27,994 nt of DNA from an uncultured Collinsella sp. (GCA_959596495.1 CAUFXK010000018.1:1-27994); one strand, 5' to 3'; shown: positions 14,518 through 23,142, numbered from the stretch's first letter. The notes: generated by a model from the sequence alone, not told the origin. Numbers and translations are program-made.

Positions 14518-15081
14518 CTAGACGCGGGAGACGAACTTGCCGTCGCGGGTGTCAACCTTAATGACCTCGCCCTCGTTGAGGTACATGGGGACCTGGATGA
14601 CAGCGCCGGTGTCGATGGTGGCCGGCTTGGTGGAACCCTGGACGGTATCGCCCTTGAAGCCCGGGTCGGTCTGGACGATGGTGGTCTCGATGAACATCGG
14701 CGGGGTCACGCCCATGAGCTCGTCGTCGGCGAAGAGCAGCTGGCAGGTGTCATTCTCGCGCAGCCACTTGGCGTTCTCGCCCACCATATCCTCGGGAACG
14801 GGAACCTGCTCGTAGGACTCGTTATCCATGAAGATGTAGTCGGCGCCGTCGTTGTAGAGGTACTGGAACTCACGGGTGGTGAGCATGACGCTCTCGAACT
14901 TGGTGCCGGCGTTGCAGGTGTTCTCGACGACGCGGCCGCTCTTGATGTCGCGGGTCTTGTAGCGCACGAAAGCGCCGCCCTTGCCCGGCTTGACGTGCTG
15001 GAACTCGACGATGGTGTAGACCTTGTCCTTAATGCGGAGACCGAGGCCGTTCTTGAAGTCGGCGGTAGAGATAGTAGGCAT
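14518..15081 (-). CDS. efp: Elongation factor P
   Basis: 187 aa, standard length. Binds ribosomes stalled at polyproline stretches and promotes peptide bond formation. Domain I carries the loop KPGKGGAF with Lys34, the residue modified in many bacteria. The oligonucleotide-binding domains II and III include YLYNDGADYIFMDNESYEQ and the end GEVIKVDTRDGKFVSRV. No epmA/epmB or ymfI-type modification gene is in the window, so the modification status is unknown. The ATG at 15081 has AAAGG upstream. It is the first gene of the unit running to recN, with a candidate promoter at 15139-15144. The proline-rich N-terminus of MltG in this window is a plausible client. Confidence 0.97.
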   Translation of the reverse strand: MPTISTADFKNGLGLRIKDKVYTIVEFQHVKPGKGGAFVRYKTRDIKSGRVVENTCNAGTKFESVMLTTREFQYLYNDGADYIFMDNESYEQVPVPEDMVGENAKWLRENDTCQLLFADDELMGVTPPMFIETTIVQTDPGFKGDTVQGSTKPATIDTGAVIQVPMYLNEGEVIKVDTRDGKFVSRV

Positions 15082-15138
15082 AGCGACCTTTCTTGTTATT
15101 GGCTAGACGCACAAACGTCCAAATTACATACGAGCGAA

Positions 15139-15144
15139 ATTATA
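15139..15144 (-). promoter_or_regulatory. Candidate promoter of the efp operon (-10 box)
   Basis: A consensus TATAAT lies about 58 bp before the efp ATG on the minus strand, after the pepP terminator and before the leader. No good -35 is present at 16-18 bp, where the sequence is GC-rich. The site is the only promoter-like element in this 160-bp gap. Confidence 0.45.
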
Positions 15145-15175
15145 CACTTGCAGACGGCGGCTGCGGCGAGCGCAT

Positions 15176-15218
15176 AAAAAGAGAACGCGGGACGCCCGAA
15201 TCGATCCGGACGCCCCGC
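15176..15218 (-). terminator. Rho-independent terminator of pepP
   Basis: A 12-bp stem with two wobble pairs (15207-15218 with 15187-15198) and an 8-base loop is followed on the minus strand by GTTCTCTTTTT. It lies 24 bp after the aminopeptidase stop codon and separates it from the efp unit. Confidence 0.75.
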
Positions 15219-15241
15219 CTCCAAAAACCCAAATGGATGGT

Positions 15242-16372
15242 TTAGCAATCGATAATATGCAGGTCGTGCGGGGTCTTGGTGAAGGGCTCGTAGCCGTTCT
15301 CGGTGACGACGCCGTAGTCCTCCAGGCGCACGCCGCCCACGCCGGGCAGGTACACGCCGGGCTCCATGGTGATAACCGAGCCGACTTCGATGATATTCTT
15401 GCTGCGGTTGAAGTTAGGCAGCTCGTGGATGTCGATGCCCACGCCGTGGCCCAGACCATGGTTGTAGTAATCGCCATAGCCGGCATCGCCAATAATCTTC
15501 TTGGAAAGCTTGAAAATGTCGTTGCCCTCGACGCCCGGATGGATAGCGGCGACGCACTCCTCATGGGTGCGGCGCACGAGCGCGTACAGGTCGAGCTGCT
15601 CCTGGGTGGGCTCGCCCATCACGACAGTGCGCGTCATGTCGGAGCGGTAGTCGCAGTAGCCCGCACCGTAATCCATGAGGACAAAGTCGCCCTTCTCGAT
15701 CACGCGGTCGCTCGGGACGGCATGCGGGTTGGCGGTATTGGGGCCACTCGCCACGATGGAGCCGAAGGCCAGGCTGTCGGCTCCGTTGGCGAACATAAAG
15801 TTCTCGAGCTCGTTGCGAACCTGCTTCTCGGTCATACCGGGCTTAATAAAGCCGAGCATGTGCTGGAAGGCGGCATCGGTGATCGACTGCGCGTGGCGCA
15901 TGAGCTCGATCTCCTCTGCATCTTTGATGGCACGCATCTTGCGGATGTCGTCATGCATCAGCGGCAGCATGCAGGCAACGGAGCGGTCCTCCAGACCACG
16001 CTGAATACCCTGGTAGAAGTTAATCTGCATGTCATCCTCGACGGCGCAGACGCGGCATTTGTTGACCGCAATCTTGCCGGCGACCCAGCCGGGGATGGTG
16101 CCCTCGTCCATGTCGTAGACCCAGGGGCTGCCGGCGGGCGTGTTCTCCTCAAAACTGTTGAGATAGCGCGAGTCGGTGTGGAACAGGCACTGATCGGCCG
16201 TAATAAACGCGGCGTGAGGGAACTCGAAGGTGTAATCGAAGACGCCCTTCACGCCCGTGAGCCAACGGAGATTGGCCTCGTCGCGCACGACGATGGCGTC
16301 GTAGCCGCGCTCGGCCATCAGGGCACGGACGCGTTCGATACGACCGGCAGGACCGGCAGCAAACTCAGACAT
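15242..16372 (-). CDS. pepP: M24-family Xaa-Pro aminopeptidase/dipeptidase
   Basis: 376 aa. Cytoplasmic metallopeptidase that removes N-terminal residues before proline or splits X-Pro dipeptides. The creatinase-like N-domain (about 1-130) is followed by the pita-bread fold with ligands in order: two Asp in DYGAGYCDYRSDMTRTV, His in HGLGHGVGIDIHELP, Glu in MEPGVYLPG and Glu in VRLEDYGVV. The ATG at 16372 is chosen because AAGGA lies about 7 bases upstream; the frame extends to 16498 without support. The 132-bp gap to the aroB-like gene contains a possible promoter (TATCAT near 16475) and a small hairpin (16427-16445), so it may be expressed separately; it ends in its own terminator. pepP and pepQ cannot be told apart with certainty here. 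Confidence 0.9.
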   Translation of the reverse strand: MSEFAAGPAGRIERVRALMAERGYDAIVVRDEANLRWLTGVKGVFDYTFEFPHAAFITADQCLFHTDSRYLNSFEENTPAGSPWVYDMDEGTIPGWVAGKIAVNKCRVCAVEDDMQINFYQGIQRGLEDRSVACMLPLMHDDIRKMRAIKDAEEIELMRHAQSITDAAFQHMLGFIKPGMTEKQVRNELENFMFANGADSLAFGSIVASGPNTANPHAVPSDRVIEKGDFVLMDYGAGYCDYRSDMTRTVVMGEPTQEQLDLYALVRRTHEECVAAIHPGVEGNDIFKLSKKIIGDAGYGDYYNHGLGHGVGIDIHELPNFNRSKNIIEVGSVITMEPGVYLPGVGGVRLEDYGVVTENGYEPFTKTPHDLHIIDC

Positions 16373-16504
16373 GCAGATTCCTTTCTTGTTGTCCTCATAA
16401 AAGCGGGACGGGTCCCAATCGAAAGACGGATTCGCACGCAATCCGCAACCGATTGAAAACCCGCACCTCAACATGATACGAAAGACGATGGATGTCAATA
16501 AAAC

Positions 16505-17614
16505 TTAGAGAAGTTCTTTGCGAGAAGCCAAGTAGGCGTGAGCATGGCGCTCAAGAACCTCGTCCTCAACGCTCGTTAGACGAATGGCGCCAAGTGCCGC
16601 GGGCAGCGGCAACATACTGCGGTTCGAGCGGACAAACTGCTGCCTGCGGAACTCCTCGATATATGCGCCGGGCTCCAGATCGAAGGCAAACTCCTCGATA
16701 CCAAAGTCCTCCAGGCAGTCATCGACCTCAAAGACGTAATCGATATCGAAGTCGCAGGCATCATGTGCTAGGCGCGCCTCAAAGCGCATACCTTCGGACA
16801 ACAGCTGGTAGGCAGGGACCTGCGAAGCGGCATCGCCCAAGCAGGCGCGCAGGGTACGCTCCCCCGTCTTGCCAAAATCGAGCGCATGGCGAGCGCTCGG
16901 GTTCGTGGCCATGAGCACGTCTTTGCGCGCAGTCTGGGACCACTGAACGGCATTGACGAGCGCGACCTCCTCGCCGACAAGAATCTCGGGGACGGTCTCA
17001 GTAAACTGATTCCAACGGGACTTGCTGCTCGAAAGCATGGTGCCAACAAGTACCGCATAACCGAGCTTGAGGTCCTCGGGGTCCGCTTCGCGAACAAGTT
17101 CGAGGTCACACACGACCAAGCCCGGCTCGGGACGGAACGCGATAGCGGGAAGCGCATTCGCCGACGAGGCGACGAGTGGCTTCATAGTCGTCGCGACCGT
17201 GAGCATGGCGTCGAACGTCGTCGGCAGCAAGGCGCACTCGGTGCGACCGCACCACTGATTGGCACACCAGCAAACGACCGAGCAGGTCGCCGTGTCGCCG
17301 ACAGCGACAACGAGATCGTCGCAGGTAATGCCGTTAGCCGACAGGGCGCCAAAAACGGTATCGGCATCGGCCAGCGTAGCACCGGCAGGCGAAACCTCGA
17401 GGACAAGCGTCGACACGGCAAAACCGGCGTCGACCAGCGCATGCTCGACAACCTCGCCAAAACGCTCGGATGTGGCGCTGTTCCAAACCACCATCGCCCG
17501 CTTGGGTTTGCCCACAGCCGAGGCAAACATGCGCGACAGCTCCTCGAACGCGCCCAATCCGACGCGGACATCGACACTGCGGTTTTGGAAATTGATAAGT
17601 TGACGGCGAATCAT
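16505..17614 (-). CDS. 3-dehydroquinate synthase-like protein with altered active site
   Basis: 369 aa. Fold and length follow AroB, which cyclises DAHP to 3-dehydroquinate with NAD+ and a divalent metal. Recognisable parts: LVVAVGDTATCSVVCW at the GGGVVGD position, LLPTTFDAMLTVATTMKP for the PTTLLA..D.SVGGK stretch, RHALDFGKTGERTL for LNFGHTLGHAIE, and LLSEGMRFEARLAHD near HGE..GM. The metal-binding Glu of AE..K reads AVLVG, both His of GHTxGH are Lys/Arg-type, and the HGE His is missing. By eye all three metal ligands are lost, so ordinary synthase activity looks unlikely. The ATG at 17614 overlaps the aroK stop (ATGA) with GGAG upstream, so it is translated with aroK. The frame is open and shows no decay, suggesting a changed function rather than a pseudogene. 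Confidence 0.75.
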   Translation of the reverse strand: MIRRQLINFQNRSVDVRVGLGAFEELSRMFASAVGKPKRAMVVWNSATSERFGEVVEHALVDAGFAVSTLVLEVSPAGATLADADTVFGALSANGITCDDLVVAVGDTATCSVVCWCANQWCGRTECALLPTTFDAMLTVATTMKPLVASSANALPAIAFRPEPGLVVCDLELVREADPEDLKLGYAVLVGTMLSSSKSRWNQFTETVPEILVGEEVALVNAVQWSQTARKDVLMATNPSARHALDFGKTGERTLRACLGDAASQVPAYQLLSEGMRFEARLAHDACDFDIDYVFEVDDCLEDFGIEEFAFDLEPGAYIEEFRRQQFVRSNRSMLPLPAALGAIRLTSVEDEVLERHAHAYLASRKELL

Positions 17615-18144
17615 AGCAGTCCACGCTCCAAAAGCATCTCGGCACAAAGGTAGGAAACGTCCTCGAAGGACTTGTGGCGAATATCAAGGGTAAGATCGGC
17701 AGCTTGACGATACAACGGACGGCGATGCTCAAAGAGCAGCGCCGCGTGCTCGGGCGAGCGGAAATCGGGACGCGTGTCGGAGCGGCGGATCTGGCGCATC
17801 GAATCCTCAAAATCGCCCTCGAGGTACACACAGGTACCCATCTGGTGCATGAGCTCGATATTGACCGGCGTCTCGACAATGCCGCCACCGCACGAAACCA
17901 ACAGGCTGCGCTCGCTTTGGAGCGAACGGAGCGCCGAAGTCTCGAGCTCGCGAAAGCGCTCCTCGCCCTCGGTTTCAAAAATCTCGGTTACCGATTTGCC
18001 GCAACGGCGCACGACAAGGCGGTCGGTATCAATAAACCGACGCTTGAACATCGTGCCCACGTTGCGTGCAAGCGTCGATTTGCCCGCACCCAAAAACCCG
18101 ATAAAGAAGATATGGTCGCAGCCGTGCTTGGTGTGCTGGGACAT
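17611..18144 (-). CDS. aroK: Shikimate kinase
   Basis: 177 aa, normal length. Transfers phosphate from ATP to shikimate. Seen: Walker A GFLGAGKST at 16-24, FIDTDRLV with the Asp pair, FRELE with the shikimate-contacting Arg, the CGGGIV glycine motif, DTRPDF in the lid region, and EHRRPLYRQAAD with the adenine-side Arg. All main catalytic positions look intact, in contrast to the AroB-like partner just downstream. The ATG at 18144 follows yqeG by 8 bp. In other Actinomycetota aroE and aroC often precede aroK; neither is present here, YqeG taking that place. A different small-molecule kinase role cannot be excluded, but the motif set fits shikimate kinase well. Confidence 0.92.
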   Translation of the reverse strand: MSQHTKHGCDHIFFIGFLGAGKSTLARNVGTMFKRRFIDTDRLVVRRCGKSVTEIFETEGEERFRELETSALRSLQSERSLLVSCGGGIVETPVNIELMHQMGTCVYLEGDFEDSMRQIRRSDTRPDFRSPEHAALLFEHRRPLYRQAADLTLDIRHKSFEDVSYLCAEMLLERGLL

Positions 18145-18152
18145 GACGAAAC

Positions 18153-18650
18153 CTATTCCTCGCAGGGAAGGTCGCGCAGGGCACGGCGCTCAAAGATACG
18201 GAAGATCTGCGTATACCACAGGTCCTGAGTTGCCTGTGGCTTTACCAAGATCGTGTCGACGCCGGCAAAGTTACCGCTCCACACGTCCGTGTACAGCTGG
18301 TCACCGATCAGCACAGCCTCATCGGCCGTGGCGCCCAAGCGCTTAAGACCGGCCTTGAGAGCAAACGGTGCAGGCTTCATGGCATGGCTGATGGCCTCGA
18401 GCCCCAGCTCGCGTGCTGAGCTCATGACCTGGTCGCGATGCCAGTTGTTCGACACCATGCACAGCTTAAAGCCCTTGGCACGAGCGGCGTCGAGCCAGGC
18501 CGAGACGGCAGCGGGAACCTGCTCGGTATCACGCGGCACCAGGGTGTTGTCGCGATCGAGCAGAATGGCGCGCTTGCCATCGGCCCACAGGGTATCGAGG
18601 TCGATGCGGTCGACCGAGGCAACATATCGTTTGGGGCTGAAAATCCTCAT
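18153..18650 (-). CDS. YqeG-family HAD-IIIA phosphatase
   Basis: 165 aa. HAD-superfamily hydrolase of the YqeG type. The nucleophile motif reads LLDRDNTLVP (DxDxT), followed by VSNN (motif II), KPAPFALK (motif III lysine) and GDQLYTDVW (motif IV acidic residues), so it should be an active phosphatase. The physiological substrate of the family is not established to my knowledge; a phosphatidylglycerophosphate-type activity is known for eukaryotic relatives. The start is ATG 18650 (MRIFSPKRY), 2 bp after the mltG stop; the in-frame TTG at 18662 lies inside mltG and has no better ribosome site. In Bacillus yqeG lies near aroE, so association with a shikimate-type cluster is not unusual. Confidence 0.88.
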   Translation of the reverse strand: MRIFSPKRYVASVDRIDLDTLWADGKRAILLDRDNTLVPRDTEQVPAAVSAWLDAARAKGFKLCMVSNNWHRDQVMSSARELGLEAISHAMKPAPFALKAGLKRLGATADEAVLIGDQLYTDVWSGNFAGVDTILVKPQATQDLWYTQIFRIFERRALRDLPCEE

Positions 18651-18652
18651 GT

Positions 18653-20008
18653 TTAATTCCAAGACTGTTGGTGCTCTTCGTAGGTCTGCGAGAAATACTC
18701 CTCGTCCTGCGTAATGTAGAAATACAGGTCATCGGAGTCGGTGGGCTCAAGGGTGGCCTTGAGCGCCTCGAGCGACGGAGAGCAGATGGGCGTGGGCGGC
18801 AGCCCCTCATGCTTATAGGTGTTGTACGGACTATCGCTCTGAAGATCGTCGGCGGTAACCTCGCCGCCGGTGACATACATCATGGTCGCATCGCTATTGA
18901 GGTAGCGCAGACCGTCGAGCTTGCCGGCAAGACGGTTGTAGAACACCGAGGCGACATGCGCGCGCTGCTCGGCGTTGAGGCCTTCGCGCTCAACGATGGA
19001 AGCGAGATTGATGATGTCGTAATCAGACATCTCCACGCCGTAGCGCTCCTTGATTTTGGCCTCGCAGCCGGCAAAATCGAGCGACTTGTACTCGGTGTTG
19101 AATTGATCGAGCATGGCGCGAATCACATCATCGGCGCTCGGTTTCTTACCCAACGAATAGGTCTTGGGGAATAGGAAGCCCTCGAGCGAATCGTTTGCAG
19201 CGCCCTCAAGGAAGCTATAGTCCTTCACATAGTTGGAGGCCTTTGCCTGATTGAGGAAGTCTTCCTTGGAGATACTGTCGTATGCCTTGGCCACGCGATC
19301 GGCGACCTGGTCAACCGTCAGGCCCTCTGGGATAGTCAGTGCATCGGAGCTCGCATTGGGGCCCTCCATGAGCTGCTGAACGACCTTGGTCGCGTCCATG
19401 AGCGTGGTGAACGAGTAGGTGCCGGGCTTGAGCGACATGTCGGCGTTGAGCTTTTTGACCGCCGCGTAATAATCCTTGGGATTTTCGACGATATGGTTCT
19501 CGGAGAGAATCGAAGCGATGCTGTCACCCGAGGCACCATCGGGAATAGTGATAGTAACCTGCTGGCCAGCAGTGACTTTCGCATCCTCACCAGCAAAAAA
19601 GCCCTTGACAGCTGGCACGACAAAGAAAACGATCGCGACAAGCGCAAGCACGGCGACGACGCCACCGATAATCATAGGCACCGGGGAGCTTTTCTTTTGG
19701 GCACCACGGCGAGCGCGCGTGTTATAGCTCGAGCGCGTGGCCGGAGCAACGCCGTGCGAGCCATGAGTATGATGTGCGTGGGAGCGTGATTGCGGTGCCT
19801 GTCCCTGCGTACGCTGGGCAGGAGCCTGCTGCTTAAAGCGGGAACCGCCCGCGGGCTGCGCGGGACGAGCGGCGGGCTGTTGAGCAGTACGCCGAGTAGG
19901 TTGAGCCGAACGCTGCGTCGGCTGCGCCGGGCGCTGGCCAGGCTGAGCAGGGCGTGGCACGGACTGACCCTGACGACTCTGCTGGCGCGGATCGGAAGCG
20001 CTAGACAT
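18653..20008 (-). CDS. mltG: Endolytic murein transglycosylase MltG
   Basis: 451 aa. Membrane-anchored lytic transglycosylase thought to release nascent glycan strands. Residues 1-109 are a cytoplasmic Pro/Gln/Arg/Ala-rich tail with degenerate AQPTQR-like units. A single membrane helix spans about 111-135. The outside part has a LysM-like segment (about 145-220) and the YceG catalytic domain, with EGFLFPKTYSL, the likely catalytic Glu340 in LASIVEREG, SVFYNRL, and GLPPTPICSPS near the end. The long tail is common in Actinomycetota and absent in E. coli; its function is unknown. The ATG at 20008 overlaps ruvX by 8 bp. The ruvX-mltG pairing is widely conserved. Confidence 0.95.
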   Translation of the reverse strand: MSSASDPRQQSRQGQSVPRPAQPGQRPAQPTQRSAQPTRRTAQQPAARPAQPAGGSRFKQQAPAQRTQGQAPQSRSHAHHTHGSHGVAPATRSSYNTRARRGAQKKSSPVPMIIGGVVAVLALVAIVFFVVPAVKGFFAGEDAKVTAGQQVTITIPDGASGDSIASILSENHIVENPKDYYAAVKKLNADMSLKPGTYSFTTLMDATKVVQQLMEGPNASSDALTIPEGLTVDQVADRVAKAYDSISKEDFLNQAKASNYVKDYSFLEGAANDSLEGFLFPKTYSLGKKPSADDVIRAMLDQFNTEYKSLDFAGCEAKIKERYGVEMSDYDIINLASIVEREGLNAEQRAHVASVFYNRLAGKLDGLRYLNSDATMMYVTGGEVTADDLQSDSPYNTYKHEGLPPTPICSPSLEALKATLEPTDSDDLYFYITQDEEYFSQTYEEHQQSWN

Positions 20009-20429
20009 GCGAAACCTCCTCGTTTTTGCGATCGAGCCATGTCTGCAAGAACAGGCTGGCGGCGATCATGTCGATCTTGCCCCTCATCTGCTTTTCATTG
20101 AGTCCCTGCTCCCGCAGGATACGCTTGGCCTCTTGCGAAGACAGGCGCTCGTCCTCAAACTCCAGCGGAAGATCGAGCTCGTCGGCAATCTTTTGCGCCA
20201 CGGCGGCAACACGCTCGGCCTGGGGGCCGGGCTCGCCGGCCATGGTCAGGGGACGTCCGCTTACCAGGATGTCGGGCTCATAGTCCTCGACCAGGTAACG
20301 AAACGTCTTGGCCATGCCGGTGACCTCGACGGCCGGGAGCACCTTGACGGGCATTGCCATCTTGCCATCACGGCTCGAGACGGCAATGCCGATCCTGGTC
20401 TCCCCTATGTCCAGCGCGAGCGCGACCAC
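20001..20429 (-). CDS. ruvX: Holliday-junction resolvase-like protein RuvX/YqgF
   Basis: 142 aa. RNase H-fold nuclease; YqgF proteins act in 16S rRNA 5'-end processing and have been assigned Holliday-junction resolution in mycobacteria. Seen: LALDIGETRIGIAVSS (first Asp), LVSGRPLTMAGEPG, the hallmark DERLSSQEAKRIL, and DMIAASLFLQTWL with the last acidic residue. The start is a GTG at 20429, nine bases after the alaS stop, with no strong ribosome site, so coupling to alaS is likely. The alaS-ruvX-mltG order is the usual one in Gram-positive bacteria. Confidence 0.94.
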   Translation of the reverse strand: MVALALDIGETRIGIAVSSRDGKMAMPVKVLPAVEVTGMAKTFRYLVEDYEPDILVSGRPLTMAGEPGPQAERVAAVAQKIADELDLPLEFEDERLSSQEAKRILREQGLNEKQMRGKIDMIAASLFLQTWLDRKNEEVSHV

Positions 20430-20438
20430 GGTGACTAC

Positions 20439-23096
20439 TTAGGCGCCGAGCGCGGTCTTGGCGGCCGCGAGGGCATCGGCGATACCCGCGGCGTTCTTAC
20501 CGCCGGCCTGGGCCATGTTGGGACGGCCGCCACCGCGACCGTCGACCAGGCCCGCGATCTGCTTGATCACGTTGCCGGCATGGAAACCGGCCTTGACGGC
20601 GTCATCGGAGCCGGCGGCGAGCAGCGCTGGGGTGCCCTTCTCGGTCACGCTGGCGACGACGCAGGCGACGGGCCCGGCGACCTTCTGGTGCACGGTATCC
20701 CAGACGTTGCGCAGGTCGGCAGCCTCAAGGCCCTGCAGCTCAGCCACGACGAGCTTGTAGCCGTCGAGCTCGACGGCACCCTCGATGGCGTTGGTGATCG
20801 CATCGGAGGAGCCACCGGTGAGCGCCTTCTTGAGCTTATTGGACGTCTCGCGCAGCTCGGCCTGCAGGTTCTCCACGCGGGCGGGAACCTCGTCGACGCG
20901 GCACTTGAGCGCAGCGGCGGCGGCGTCGACGAGCGCCAGACGGTCGGCCATGTAGTCGAGGGCGCCCTTAGAGGTAACGGCCTCGATACGGCGGACGTTC
21001 GAGCCCGTGGAGGACTCGGAGATAATCTTGAACAGACCGATCTCGGCGGTGTTGGCAGCATGCGTACCACCGCAGAACTCGCGAGAGAACGGCTGGTCCT
21101 CGGCACCCACGGAAACGACGCGGACGACGTCACCGTACTTCTCGCCAAAGAGGGCGACAGCACCGGCGGCCTTGGCCTCATCGATGCCCATAACGCAGGT
21201 CACGACCGGCTTGGATGCGAAGATCTGCTGGTTGACCAGGTCCTCGACAGCTTTGAGCTGCTCGGAGGACAGGGCCTCGAAGTGCGTGAAGTCAAAGCGC
21301 AGGTGCTCGGGCGTCACCAGCGAGCCGGCCTGGGAGACATGCTCGCCCAGAACGTGCTTAAGCGCGGCGTCGAGCAGGTGGGTAGCGGTGTGGTTGCGGC
21401 GCAGGAAGCCACGGCGCTCGGCGTCGAGCGTGGCGATCACGGAAGCGCCAACGGTCAGCGTGCCCTCGGCGACGTAGGCGACGTGGGCATACAGGCCGTT
21501 GTGGTTCTTGGTATCGGAAACGGTCAGTGCAACGCCCTCGGCGGAAAGCTCGCCGGCGTCGCCCTGCTGGCCGCCCATCTCGGCGTAGAACGGGGTGCGG
21601 TCGAGCACAACCTCGACATCCTCGCCCGCGGCAGCGGACTCGACGGACTCGCCGTTGAGAACGATGGCGACAACCTTGGCGCCCTCGATCACATCGTTGT
21701 CATAGCCATCGAACTCGGTCGCAGCGATCTTGTCGGAAAGCTCGACCCACACGTCGTTGAAGCTGCCCCAGGCGTCGCCCTTGGCGTTGGCGCGAGCGCG
21801 GGCCTTCTGGTCCTCCATGCAGGCGGTGAAGCCGTCCATGTCGACGTCATGGCCAGCGGTGCCGGCGATCTCGACGGTCAGGTCGATGGGGAAACCAAAG
21901 GTGTCGTGCAGCTTAAAGGCGACATCGCCCGGGAGCACAGCGCCCTCGGCGAGCGCGGACAGGGCCTCGTCCAGGTAGACGCGGCCGTTGTCGAGCGTCG
22001 TGGAGAAGCGCTCCTCCTCGGAGGCGACAATACCCTTGACGAGCGCGACGTTCTTAAGCAGCTCGGGATAGGCCTCGCCCATCTGGGCGTTGACCTCGTC
22101 GATGAACTTGGTCAGGAAGGCGCCTTCGATGCCCAGCAGGCGACCGTGGAACACGGCGCGACGGAGCAGACGGCGAAGGACGTACTCGCGACCCTCGTTG
22201 CCGGGAAGGATGCCGTCAGAGATCATAAAGTCGACGGCACGGGAGTGGTCGGCGATGATGCGCAGGGAGCGGCTGGCGCCGGAGTAATCGTCGGCGTCAT
22301 AGGTCTTGCCGCTGATCTTCTCGCCCAGCTTGATGAGATGCTGCATCAGATCGCCGTCGTAATTAGCGGTCTTGTGCTGCATGATGGCGGCCATGCGCTC
22401 CAGGCCCATGCCCGTATCGAGGTTACGGTGCGGCAGCTCCGGCATGGAGCCGTCCTCCTGGCGGTCGTACTGGGTAAACACGAGGTTCCAGAACTCCAGG
22501 AAGCGGTCGCAGTCGCAGCCGGGCTTGCAGTCGGGGCTGCCGCAGCCGACCTCCTCGCCCATGTCAAAGTAGATCTCGGAGCAGGGGCCGCAGGGGCCGG
22601 TAGGGCCGGCGGCCCAGAAGTTGTCGTCCTCGCCCAGGCGGGAGATGTGGTCCTCGGCAACGCCCAGAGAACGCCACACGTCGTGGGTCTCGTCGTCCTC
22701 GGTAAAGACGGTAAAGTACAGGCGATCGAGCGGCAGCTTGAACTCCTTGGTGATGAGCTCGAAGGCCCAAGCGCAAGCCTGCTGCTTGGAGACGCCGCCA
22801 AAGGAGAAGTCACCGAGCATCTCGAAGAACGACAGGTGACGGCCGTCCTCGCCGATGCAGTCGATGTCGTTGGTGCGGACACACTTCTGGCAGGAGATCG
22901 CGCCGATCTCCTTCATGGTCTTCTTGCCCTGGTAGTACTCCTTAAACTGGTTCATGCCGGCGTTGGCAAGCAGCAGCGAGGGGTCGTCGGGAACAAGGGA
23001 CGAAGAAGGATAGAGCTTAAGACCGCGCTCCTCAAAGAAGTTGAGGAACTTGGAGCGGATCTCGGCCGTAGTCATTGACGGGTAGTCAGCACTCAT
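20439..23096 (-). CDS. alaS: Alanyl-tRNA synthetase
   Basis: 885 aa. Charges tRNA-Ala and hydrolyses misacylated Ser/Gly-tRNA. The class II catalytic core (about 1-250) has FFEERGLKLYPSSSLVP, AGMNQFK, SFFEMLGDFSFG and GPTGPCGPCSEIY. A Cys-rich insert (CGSPDCKPGCDCDRFLEFWN) follows. The tRNA-recognition helices lie around 250-460. The editing domain carries HTATHLLDAAL and CGGTHAANT, the HxxxH and CxxxH zinc ligands. The C-Ala domain ends with GRGGGRPNMAQAGG. The start is ATG 23096, with GAGGAG nine bases upstream; the open frame to 23186 crosses the promoter. It heads the alaS-ruvX-mltG-yqeG-aroK-aroB-like unit. The leader is only about 40 nt, too short for a T-box. Confidence 0.98.
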   Translation of the reverse strand: MSADYPSMTTAEIRSKFLNFFEERGLKLYPSSSLVPDDPSLLLANAGMNQFKEYYQGKKTMKEIGAISCQKCVRTNDIDCIGEDGRHLSFFEMLGDFSFGGVSKQQACAWAFELITKEFKLPLDRLYFTVFTEDDETHDVWRSLGVAEDHISRLGEDDNFWAAGPTGPCGPCSEIYFDMGEEVGCGSPDCKPGCDCDRFLEFWNLVFTQYDRQEDGSMPELPHRNLDTGMGLERMAAIMQHKTANYDGDLMQHLIKLGEKISGKTYDADDYSGASRSLRIIADHSRAVDFMISDGILPGNEGREYVLRRLLRRAVFHGRLLGIEGAFLTKFIDEVNAQMGEAYPELLKNVALVKGIVASEEERFSTTLDNGRVYLDEALSALAEGAVLPGDVAFKLHDTFGFPIDLTVEIAGTAGHDVDMDGFTACMEDQKARARANAKGDAWGSFNDVWVELSDKIAATEFDGYDNDVIEGAKVVAIVLNGESVESAAAGEDVEVVLDRTPFYAEMGGQQGDAGELSAEGVALTVSDTKNHNGLYAHVAYVAEGTLTVGASVIATLDAERRGFLRRNHTATHLLDAALKHVLGEHVSQAGSLVTPEHLRFDFTHFEALSSEQLKAVEDLVNQQIFASKPVVTCVMGIDEAKAAGAVALFGEKYGDVVRVVSVGAEDQPFSREFCGGTHAANTAEIGLFKIISESSTGSNVRRIEAVTSKGALDYMADRLALVDAAAAALKCRVDEVPARVENLQAELRETSNKLKKALTGGSSDAITNAIEGAVELDGYKLVVAELQGLEAADLRNVWDTVHQKVAGPVACVVASVTEKGTPALLAAGSDDAVKAGFHAGNVIKQIAGLVDGRGGGRPNMAQAGGKNAAGIADALAAAKTALGA

Positions 23097-23142
23097 AGAG
23101 GGAATCTCCTCGATTTCACATCGAAACAGTTCAAACGTAACG

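Noticed and set aside
17615..17647. Upstream start of the AroB-like protein at 17647
   Set aside because: It would lie within aroK. The ATG overlapping the aroK stop with GGAG upstream is the normal coupled start.
20007..23078. Very long plus-strand open frame (1023 aa) opposite alaS
   Set aside because: It is the antisense shadow of the well-supported alaS and ruvX genes. Its Gly/Leu/Val/Asp-heavy composition has no domains, and such shadows are common in high-GC genes.
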